A DNA stretch of 5,011 nucleotides, from the NCBI GenBank assembly GCA_023451915.1, contig JAEXXS010000195.1, positions 1 through 5,011 of the forward strand, written 5' to 3'. The notes below the pieces were generated by a model. The model was not told where the DNA came from. It searched no databases and worked only from the letters and a program-made list of their open reading frames with translations. This document shows, one piece after another, positions 1 to 5,011 of this stretch. The translations under genes and the position numbers were made by a program. This DNA comes from Pseudomonadota bacterium (GTDB lineage: Bacteria > Pseudomonadota > Alphaproteobacteria > Rhizobiales > Rhizobiaceae). The first letter of the stretch is position 1, and each line of letters starts with the position of its first letter.

Positions 1-57
1 AGAGCTGACTCCACGCTCTTACACGGACGCTTGCAGTGGCGCGTCATGAGGTAAGAG

Positions 58-378
58 ATGAATATTGCAGCAGCAATCGCCAATTTTGGCGCGCGCTTTG
101 GCGCGCATATGCGTTCCGCCGCCTACGCAACCGCTTCCAGCGGACAAATCACGGATCATCATCTGCATGAAGCGAAAGCCAGCGCGGACAAGGCCGAAGA
201 AACCGCTCCTCGGCTAACCACGATCTGGTATGTCAATCCTGAAAACGGACGCGTGGAATGCCGGTGGACAAAGGACCCCGAGGAAATCGCACGTTACAGG
301 TCCGCGCCAATGCTGGAGCGTTTAGGCCTCCTGCTCGCTGCGGGACAACAAAACCGAACGTCAACCTGGGCACATTGA
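58..378 (+). CDS. Hypothetical protein, 106 aa, first gene of the mgtA leader cluster
   Basis: I do not recognise this protein and assign no function. The start at 58 is supported by a good Shine-Dalgarno sequence (GAGG at 48-51, six bases upstream). The N-terminal third is Ala-rich with an FGAR/FGAH repeat (residues 10-17) and could form an amphipathic helix. Residues 30-50 are charged and probably flexible. Residues 53-72 contain the most structured-looking part, a likely beta-hairpin with W57, Y58, N60, P61, G64, R65 and R69-W70. A helix-like Leu-rich stretch follows (85-95). There is no signal peptide or clear membrane segment. Its TGA overlaps the ATG of the next gene (TGATG at 376-380), so the two are probably translationally coupled and belong to one operon with mgtA. 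Any promoter must lie upstream of the window or within the first 57 bases, where I see no convincing one. Confidence that it is a real gene is moderate to good, from the ribosome binding site and the junction. Confidence 0.65.
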   Translation: MNIAAAIANFGARFGAHMRSAAYATASSGQITDHHLHEAKASADKAEETAPRLTTIWYVNPENGRVECRWTKDPEEIARYRSAPMLERLGLLLAAGQQNRTSTWAH

Positions 379-539
379 TGAGTAATCTTGCTCAATCGTT
401 TGTGCTTTCAGCCGGAGTGGCTTGTCTCATAGTCGGCACCCTTGCCCGTTTCTGGCTTTTGGGGTCGTGGGTATCAAGCCACGACAGCGATAATAACCAG
501 TATGCCTTTTCAGATGAGGAACTAGACCATGGACGATGA
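378..539 (+). CDS. Small single-pass membrane protein, 53 aa
   Basis: This short protein has one hydrophobic segment (about residues 7-33, interrupted by R24) and an acidic hydrophilic tail (residues 35-53, rich in D, E and N). It is most likely a small inner-membrane protein. The ATG at 378 overlaps the TGA of the preceding gene, and no strong Shine-Dalgarno precedes it, so translation probably depends on re-initiation. An in-frame ATG at 258 lies deep inside the preceding gene and is unlikely to be the start. C16 does not sit in a proper lipobox, and there is no basic N-terminal region, so I do not call it a lipoprotein. Its place two short ORFs before mgtA is reminiscent of small membrane proteins known in enterobacteria to bind MgtA (MgtS, MgtR). 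I see no sequence similarity that would prove such a role. Confidence 0.55.
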   Translation: MSNLAQSFVLSAGVACLIVGTLARFWLLGSWVSSHDSDNNQYAFSDEELDHGR

Positions 540-660
540 CCCCAGTAGGTCCGCTCGGTTATCGCCGGTAGCGCTAATCGAGCAGGCCTTTCACGATCTC
601 GACAAGAAAACGAACCGGAAGTCGCTTCGACGGTGCGGCAGGGCTTTGCACAACCCTTAA
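529..660 (+). CDS. Small basic protein, 43 aa, overlapping the previous gene
   Basis: This ORF begins with an acidic MDDD and ends in a basic tail (residues 26-38 hold K26, K27, R30, K31, R34, R35 and R38), with a short helix-like stretch around residues 13-25. I do not recognise it. The evidence that it is translated is positional: a strong Shine-Dalgarno sequence (GAGGAA at 516-521) sits seven bases before the ATG, inside the preceding gene, and the two ORFs overlap by 11 bases in different frames. Its TAA (658-660) shares its last base with an ATG that opens the next short ORF. It fills the otherwise unexplained gap between the 53-aa gene and mgtA. The predicted product is soluble, with no membrane segment. 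Alternatively it is a non-functional ORF whose translation only serves to carry ribosomes towards mgtA. Confidence 0.5.
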   Translation: MDDDPSRSARLSPVALIEQAFHDLDKKTNRKSLRRCGRALHNP

Positions 661-716
661 TGGGTCAGCATGTCAACGCTCGTGCCAGACGTGGCGGCAT
701 GAGGATAACGACATGA
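660..716 (+). CDS. Possible 18-aa leader peptide upstream of mgtA
   Basis: The reading is MGQHVNARARRGGMRITT followed by TGA. The ATG overlaps the TAA of the 43-aa ORF (TAATG) and the TGA overlaps the mgtA ATG (ATGA), so it exactly bridges the two. It has no Shine-Dalgarno of its own and would depend on re-initiation. It is Arg-rich, and its last part uses AGA, AGG and ATA codons, often uncommon in this type of genome. The hairpin at 679-703 lies within it, so a ribosome translating it would melt that structure. By position and size it resembles the enterobacterial mgtL leader ORF, which has 17 codons, but it lacks the prolines central to mgtL and there is no sequence homology. It could be a chance ORF, and confidence is low. 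Confidence 0.3.
   Translation: MGQHVNARARRGGMRITT
679..703 (+). promoter_or_regulatory. Hairpin that pairs part of the mgtA ribosome binding site
   Basis: CTCGTGCC (679-686) can pair with GGCATGAG (696-703) as an 8-bp stem with one G-T pair (G-U in RNA) and a 9-base loop. The right arm covers bases 701-703 of the mgtA Shine-Dalgarno GAGGA (701-705). The pairing is seen in the sequence. Its role as a translational gate opened by upstream ribosomes is inference. Confidence 0.45.
701..705 (+). promoter_or_regulatory. Shine-Dalgarno sequence of mgtA
   Basis: GAGGA lies seven bases before the ATG at 713 and decides that start over the in-frame ATG at 776. It is partly paired in the hairpin at 679-703. 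The same ATGAGG context occurs before the first ORF (46-51). Confidence 0.75.
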
Positions 717-3445
717 ACGCCATACTCAAACAGCCTGTATCTGCAACGGCATGCAAGGACGACAGGAAACTGTCGATGCGCGCTGTGCGCGAGGCGCAAA
801 ACAGCGTTGATACGACGCTTGCAAATTTCAAGACGAACATCAACGGTCTGACTGAGACTGAGGCGAAACACCGCCTTATCAAAGACGGACTCAATCATGT
901 GGCGCATGAAAAACGCCCGCATGCGTTGGTGCAGTTTCTGCTAGCCTTCAAAAACCCTTTCATTGCCGTATTGGTAATGCTTGCGGCTATCTCGTCCGTT
1001 ACGGATATTATTCTACCGCTGCGCAACGGGGAAGATCCGGAATATACCGGTGTGGCCATTATTCTGACGATGGTTTTCCTCAGCGCCTTGCTACGTTTCT
1101 GGCAGGAATTTCGCTCGGGCAAAGCGGCGGAAGCGCTGAAGGCCATGGTGCGCACGACGGCAACAGTGTTGCGCCGTCAGGCAAGCGGAAACGCACAAGG
1201 CGTGGAAGCGAAGCTGGTCGAAGTTCCAATGGCCGAACTCGTTGCGGGCGATATCGTCAAGCTTTCAGCTGGCGATATGATACCCGCCGATGTGCGTCTG
1301 CTTGAATCGCGCGATCTCTTCGTCAGTCAGGCTGCCCTCACGGGCGAAGCTTTACCCGTTGAAAAATACGACACGCTTGGTGCTGTTGCTGAAAAATCCG
1401 CCGAAGCTCAAGCAACGTCCGGTGATCACATTGACATGCTTGATTTGCCGACGGTGTGCTTCATGGGCACAAATGTCGTGAGTGGCACGGCGACCGCTGT
1501 GGTGGTGGCAACGGGCGCACGCACTTACTTTGGTTCACTCGCCAAGGCGGTTGTGGGCTCTCGCGCAGAAACAGCCTTTGATCGCGGTGTGAACAGCGTA
1601 AGCTGGCTCCTGATCCGCTTCATGCTGGTCATGGTGCCGGTAGTCTTCCTGATCAACGGCTTTACCAAAGGGGACTGGCCTGACGCCTTCATGTTTGCGC
1701 TTGCGGTGGCGGTTGGCCTGACGCCTGAAATGTTGCCGATGATCGTTTCGTCGAACCTTGCAAAAGGCGCTGTCGCAATGGCGCGCCGCAAAGTCGTGGT
1801 GAAGCGTCTGAACGCCATCCAGAATTTCGGGGCTATGGATGTGCTTTGCACAGACAAGACCGGCACGTTGACCCAAGACAAAATCATCCTCGAACACCAT
1901 CTTGATGTTAACGGTCAATGCGATCCAAGTGTTCTGCGGCTGGCGTGGCTCAACAGCTATCATCAGAGCGGTGTGAAGAACCTTATGGATCAGGCAGTTA
2001 TTCGTTTTGCCGAAGAAAGTCCGGCAAGCACTGCTTCAGCGCGGTTCTACAAAAAGGTGGATGAACTGCCGTTCGATTTCATTCGCCGCCGCTTGTCGGT
2101 GGTGGTTGAAGGCTTTGATGGAGAGCATCTGCTGGTCTGCAAAGGCGCGGTGGAAGAAATGCTGGCAATCTCCAATTCAATTCGCGATGGCGATGAGATC
2201 AAACCGCTGGATGATGTGCGCCGCAAAGCGCTCGTCGACCTGGCACGCGATTACAATCGCGATGGTTTCCGTGTTCTTTTGGTCGCCACACGTGAGATTG
2301 CGCCGTCTTCCGCCGTTTCGCGCTATGATATCGCCGACGAGAAGGAACTGGTGGTGCAGGGCTTCCTGACCTTCCTTGATCCACCGAAGGAAACCGCACG
2401 TCCGGCCATCGCTGCATTGGCCGAACATGGTGTTGCCGTCAAAGTTCTCACCGGCGACAATGATGTTGTCACTGCAAAGGTCTGCCGTGAGGTCGGGCTA
2501 GAGCCGGGCACGCCAATTCTCGGTCGCGAAATCGAGAAGATGGATGATGAAAAACTGCGTGCGACGGTTGAGCAGGCCACGGTTTTTGCAAAGCTCACGC
2601 CATTGCAAAAATCGCGTGTTCTCAAGGCCTTGCAGGCAAATGGTCACACTGTCGGGTTTCTTGGCGATGGTATCAACGATGCGCCTGCGTTGCGCGATGC
2701 GGATGTGGGTATTTCGGTTGATAGCGGCACTGATATTGCGAAGGAATCCGCTGATATCATCCTTCTCGAAAAGAGCCTGATGGTGCTGGAGGAGGGGGTT
2801 ATCAAAGGACGCGAAACCTTTGGTAATATTATCAAATATCTGAATATGACCGCCAGTTCAAATTTCGGCAATGTGTTTTCGGTTCTGGTGGCGAGCGCCT
2901 TCATACCGTTCTTGCCGATGCTGGCAATCCAACTGCTGATTCAGAACCTGATGTACGATATTTCCCAACTTTCCCTGCCATGGGATCGCATGGACAAGGA
3001 GTTTCTCGCAAAACCCCGCAAATGGGACGCCAGGAATATTGGTCGTTTCATGATCTGGCTGGGGCCGACGTCATCGATCTTCGACATGACGGCTTTTGCG
3101 CTGATGTGGTTTGTCTTCGCTGCCAACACGCCGGACATGCAGTCGCTGTTTCAGTCGGGTTGGTTCATTGAAGGCCTGCTGTCGCAGACGCTTGTAGTGC
3201 ATATGCTGCGCACGCAGAAAATACCGTTCATCCAAAGCACGGCTGCATTGCCAGTAATGCTGATGACGGGCTTGATCATGGCGCTCGGAATTTACATTCC
3301 GTTCTCTCCGCTTGGCACTATGGTTGGCTTGCAGCCGTTGCCATGGGCCTACTTCCCATGGCTTGTCGCGACGCTGTTTGCCTATTGTGTCGTCGCCCAA
3401 GGCATGAAGAGTTTCTACATTCGTCGTTTCGGTCAGTGGTTCTGA
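713..3445 (+). CDS. mgtA: Magnesium-transporting P-type ATPase MgtA (P3B), complete
   Basis: This is an inner-membrane ATPase that imports Mg2+ into the cytoplasm at the cost of ATP. The 910 residues are close to the roughly 900 usual for MgtA/MgtB. Domains in order are: a cytosolic N-terminal region (1-80); M1-M2 (about 82-129); the actuator domain with TGE at 210-212; M3-M4 (about 297-350) with GLTPEMLP at 335-342; the phosphorylation site DKTGT with the aspartate acceptor D381; the nucleotide-binding KGA at 477-479; the hinge GDGINDAP at 651-658; and six C-terminal membrane helices from about 720 to 900. The family signature QNLMYDISQ begins at 744 in M6, and GRFMIWLGPTSSIFD follows at 777. 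All catalytic residues are present, with no frameshift or truncation. The start at 713 has a good ribosome binding site and overlaps the stop of a short leader ORF. A Ca2+ or other P-type pump is unlikely given the M4 and M6 motifs. Confidence 0.97.
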   Translation: MNAILKQPVSATACKDDRKLSMRAVREAQNSVDTTLANFKTNINGLTETEAKHRLIKDGLNHVAHEKRPHALVQFLLAFKNPFIAVLVMLAAISSVTDIILPLRNGEDPEYTGVAIILTMVFLSALLRFWQEFRSGKAAEALKAMVRTTATVLRRQASGNAQGVEAKLVEVPMAELVAGDIVKLSAGDMIPADVRLLESRDLFVSQAALTGEALPVEKYDTLGAVAEKSAEAQATSGDHIDMLDLPTVCFMGTNVVSGTATAVVVATGARTYFGSLAKAVVGSRAETAFDRGVNSVSWLLIRFMLVMVPVVFLINGFTKGDWPDAFMFALAVAVGLTPEMLPMIVSSNLAKGAVAMARRKVVVKRLNAIQNFGAMDVLCTDKTGTLTQDKIILEHHLDVNGQCDPSVLRLAWLNSYHQSGVKNLMDQAVIRFAEESPASTASARFYKKVDELPFDFIRRRLSVVVEGFDGEHLLVCKGAVEEMLAISNSIRDGDEIKPLDDVRRKALVDLARDYNRDGFRVLLVATREIAPSSAVSRYDIADEKELVVQGFLTFLDPPKETARPAIAALAEHGVAVKVLTGDNDVVTAKVCREVGLEPGTPILGREIEKMDDEKLRATVEQATVFAKLTPLQKSRVLKALQANGHTVGFLGDGINDAPALRDADVGISVDSGTDIAKESADIILLEKSLMVLEEGVIKGRETFGNIIKYLNMTASSNFGNVFSVLVASAFIPFLPMLAIQLLIQNLMYDISQLSLPWDRMDKEFLAKPRKWDARNIGRFMIWLGPTSSIFDMTAFALMWFVFAANTPDMQSLFQSGWFIEGLLSQTLVVHMLRTQKIPFIQSTAALPVMLMTGLIMALGIYIPFSPLGTMVGLQPLPWAYFPWLVATLFAYCVVAQGMKSFYIRRFGQWF

Positions 3446-3478
3446 TGTGACGCTGTCGGTGCCTCGCAGCGCCACATC
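3444..3478 (+). other. Imperfect hairpin overlapping the mgtA stop codon
   Basis: GATGTGACGCTG (3444-3455) faces CAGCGCCACATC (3467-3478), giving 11 of 12 pairs with one A-C mismatch and an 11-base loop. It starts within the TGA stop codon and has no T tract. It may protect the mRNA 3' end or assist the terminator that follows five bases later. Confidence 0.55.
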
Positions 3479-3483
3479 GAAGG

Positions 3484-3517
3484 AAGTGGCCAGTGGCATC
3501 GCTGCTGGCCACTTTTT
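3484..3517 (+). terminator. Rho-independent terminator after mgtA
   Basis: AAGTGGCCAG (3484-3493) and CTGGCCACTT (3505-3514) form a perfect 10-bp stem with an 11-base loop, and the right arm runs directly into TTTTT (3513-3517). It ends the mgtA transcript and separates it from the kinase genes. The reverse complement has a shorter run of T (TTCC before the stem), so it is probably one-directional. Confidence 0.85.
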
Positions 3518-3592
3518 CATAGAAACGTCTGTACCCAGTGGAACGCATCCAAATTCTAGCGACGTATCATGGTAGATCAAACCGAAGGATTG

Positions 3593-3606
3593 GAGCTATA
3601 AAGCTC
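3593..3606. promoter_or_regulatory. Small palindrome with TATAAA core in the promoter region of the kinase gene
   Basis: GAGCT (3593-3597) and AGCTC (3602-3606) flank ATAA. The central TATAAA (3597-3602) could serve as a -10 element, with a weak -35 candidate TAGATC at 3573-3578 (18-base spacing). The site lies 40 bases before the kinase start and could be a promoter with an overlapping operator. The sequence shows only the symmetry and the AT-rich core. Confidence 0.3.
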
Positions 3607-3646
3607 AAATGAAGCGCCAACCTGAACACCAGCGAGGAGACATCGA

Positions 3647-4732
3647 ATGCGAATGATTGGCTTTCGCCGCTTGTCTCCTCGGGACACTGCGGCATCACTC
3701 GGTCTTGCGATTATCGGTGCCGCGATTTTCGTGTTCGACACTGTCACCGATTACGCCATTGCAGCTGCTGTTTTTTATACGGCTATTGTGCTGGTTTCGG
3801 CCAGATTGTTCTCGCACCGCACTGTTGTTGGTGTCGCCGCTGGCTGCATTGCGTTGACAGTCGCGAGCTTCGGCCTCACGCGCTCAGGCGCTTATAATGT
3901 CGGTTTCGTCAATACATTGATCAGCATCCTGGCCATCGCCTGCACTGCATATCTCGGCCTGAAACTGGTCGACGCGGAGGCAGAAGCTCATGAGACGCGG
4001 GAACGTCTGCTGCGACTTGCGCGGCTAACCACGCTTGGCCAGTTGACCGGCTCGATTACCCACGAAGTCAGCCAGCCATTGGTTGCAATCGAAACTAGTG
4101 CGGGAGCAGGGCATCGTTGGCTGTCGCAGAATCCGCCCAAGGTGGCGCGGGCTCTATCCGCGTTTGAGAGAATATCAGCGGATTCTCATCGCGCGAGCGA
4201 GATACTCGACCGTGTGCGCCGCTTGTCCAAAGGAGAAAAGCCCAAGATCGGACGTTTCGACTTCAACATGGCTATCCGTGAAATGGCCGATCTGGCCGCA
4301 GCAGAGCTTCACCGAAATGGCATCCGGCTTCAACTCGATCTGGCCACGGATCTGCCGCCTGCATGGGCAGACCGGGTGCAAATACAGCAGGTCTTTGGCA
4401 ACCTCATTCTCAACAGCATTGAGGCAATGACAGACACGGAGAAAGATGATCGTTTTCTCCTGATCACATCCTTTATCGGCGACAATGGAGGCCTGCGCTT
4501 CACGATAGCCGATACAGGGGCAGGGCTAACGAACACAGCGAAAGAAAGCGCTTTCGATGCTTTCTGGACGACGAAAGACGGTGGCTTCGGGCTGGGGCTG
4601 ACGATCAGTCGCACGATCATAGAGGCCAATGGCGGTCGTATCTGGACTGATGCAAAAGGCGCATTGGGTGCAGGGTCGGGCGGCGTGACGTTTCTACTGG
4701 AAGTGCCAGCGGTCAGGATGGACCAGCCATGA
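3647..4732 (+). CDS. Membrane-bound sensor histidine kinase, FixL/NtrB-like (HPK4) kinase core
   Basis: This 361-residue kinase autophosphorylates on a histidine and passes the phosphate to a response regulator, almost certainly the one encoded next. The N-terminal part has four predicted membrane helices (about residues 15-33, 36-55, 59-78 and 85-108) with very short loops and no periplasmic sensor domain or PAS domain. A short linker helix (109-125) leads to the H box, with H139 in THEVSQP. The ATPase domain shows the N box (NLILNSIEAM at 252-261, N256), the G1 box (DTGAGL at 289-294), an F box with the less usual FWTTK (306-310), and G2 (GFGLGL at 313-318). All essential residues are present. 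The start at 3647 has AGGAG at 3635-3639. A second ATG at 3653 is less well placed. The signal sensed is unknown and is presumably detected within or at the membrane. The stop overlaps the regulator gene by four bases (ATGA). Confidence 0.92.
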   Translation: MRMIGFRRLSPRDTAASLGLAIIGAAIFVFDTVTDYAIAAAVFYTAIVLVSARLFSHRTVVGVAAGCIALTVASFGLTRSGAYNVGFVNTLISILAIACTAYLGLKLVDAEAEAHETRERLLRLARLTTLGQLTGSITHEVSQPLVAIETSAGAGHRWLSQNPPKVARALSAFERISADSHRASEILDRVRRLSKGEKPKIGRFDFNMAIREMADLAAAELHRNGIRLQLDLATDLPPAWADRVQIQQVFGNLILNSIEAMTDTEKDDRFLLITSFIGDNGGLRFTIADTGAGLTNTAKESAFDAFWTTKDGGFGLGLTISRTIIEANGGRIWTDAKGALGAGSGGVTFLLEVPAVRMDQP

Positions 4733-5011
4733 CCGCAACCTATGAAAACGTAGCTGTGGTTTACATTATCGATGATGATCTCTCGGTTCGGCGAGCCTTG
4801 GAAGATTTGTTTGCGTCGATCGATATGAAGGCGATCAGCTTTGAATCTGTGCGAAGTTTCCTTGATTATGATCGCCAGCCTGGTCCCTCCTGCATGATCC
4901 TTGACGTGCGAATGCCGGAGCAGACAGGTACGGATTTTTTCGCCCAGATGACCGGGCTCGGTCTTCGTATTCCGGTTATCTTCATCACGGGTCATGGGGA
5001 TATCACCATGG
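4729..5011 (+). CDS. FixJ-type response regulator, receiver domain, truncated by window end
   Basis: The visible 94 residues are most of a CheY-like receiver domain. The acidic pocket is D15-D16-D17, the phosphate-accepting aspartate is D59 in ILDVRMPEQTG, and the conserved Thr is T87 in IFITGHGDI. The conserved Lys and the output domain lie beyond the window. The DVRMPxxTG and FITGHGDI patterns are typical of FixJ/TodT-like regulators, which usually carry a LuxR-type helix-turn-helix, so DNA binding is expected but not seen. The ATG overlaps the kinase TGA (4729-4732) with an AGGA at 4715-4718, so the two genes are coupled and form a cognate pair. Adjacency to mgtA makes control of the Mg2+ transporter cluster possible but unproven. 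Confidence 0.9.
   Translation, partial: MTATYENVAVVYIIDDDLSVRRALEDLFASIDMKAISFESVRSFLDYDRQPGPSCMILDVRMPEQTGTDFFAQMTGLGLRIPVIFITGHGDITM

Noticed and set aside
26..45. 5-bp inverted repeat GACGC/GCGTC before the first gene
   Set aside because: It is short, with a 10-base loop, and it ends before the ribosome binding site. This is weaker than the hairpin before mgtA and likely to occur by chance.
1..54. Possible C-terminal end of an upstream gene (frame 1 open to TAA at 52-54; frame 2 open to TGA at 47-49)
   Set aside because: Too short to judge. Two frames are open and neither has a recognisable motif, so I cannot support a call.
85..106. Direct repeat TTTGGCGCGC, twice, 12 bases apart
   Set aside because: It is in frame and encodes the FGAR/FGAH repeat of the 106-aa protein, so a simple coding repeat is enough explanation.
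378..425. Lipoprotein signal around C16 of the 53-aa protein
   Set aside because: Residues 13-16 (GVAC) do not match a lipobox and there is no positively charged N-region.
670..702. 10-aa ORF (MSTLVPDVAA) in a second frame upstream of mgtA
   Set aside because: It has no ribosome binding site and overlaps the better-placed 18-codon ORF, so it is likely chance.
661..712. Mg2+-sensing M-box riboswitch or mgtL-type leader
   Set aside because: Only about 50 bases separate the 43-aa ORF from mgtA, too few for an M-box, and no mgtL-like proline run is present. Only a smaller hairpin and ORF can be supported.
1535..1963. Reverse-strand ORFs of 120-142 aa within mgtA
   Set aside because: They oppose the M4 and phosphorylation-site coding region of an intact gene, with no plausible product.
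3071..3580. 169-aa reverse-strand ORF
   Set aside because: It lies opposite the 3' part of mgtA and runs through the terminator. Its composition is that of an antisense shadow, with no recognisable domain.
4330..4995. 221-aa reverse-strand ORF
   Set aside because: It lies opposite conserved kinase and receiver motifs, with no domain of its own. It is a shadow of the + strand genes.

Overview
The window looks like chromosomal DNA of an alphaproteobacterium, probably in the Rhizobiales (a Brucella/Ochrobactrum-like genome would fit). I infer this from the moderate GC content, the FixL/FixJ-style kinase and receiver sequences, and the compact gene packing. No species call can be made from sequence reading alone. 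All supported genes lie on the + strand.

Region 1 (1-716) holds a chain of small open reading frames leading into mgtA: a 106-residue protein (58-378), a 53-residue single-pass membrane protein (378-539), a 43-residue basic protein (529-660) and a possible 18-residue peptide (660-716). Every junction is a stop/start overlap: TGATG at 376-380, an 11-base overlap at 529-539, TAATG at 658-662 and ATGA at 713-716. The last short ORF contains an 8-bp hairpin (679-703) that pairs part of the mgtA Shine-Dalgarno sequence. Translation of mgtA may therefore be coupled to translation of the leader.

Region 2 (713-3445) is a complete P3B-type magnesium-transporting P-type ATPase (MgtA, 910 aa) with all catalytic motifs intact. 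It is followed by two back-to-back hairpins. The first begins inside the stop codon, and the second ends in a T tract and is a convincing intrinsic terminator.

Region 3 (3518-5011) is a separate transcription unit. After a short intergenic region with a small palindrome comes a membrane-bound sensor histidine kinase (3647-4732). It overlaps by ATGA with a FixJ-type response regulator whose receiver domain is cut by the window edge (4729-5011).

A plausible working model, which is inference, is as follows. The small proteins are co-translated with and may modulate the Mg2+ importer, and the two-component pair next door senses an envelope or ion signal and may control this cluster. The terminator means that the kinase pair and mgtA need not share a transcript.
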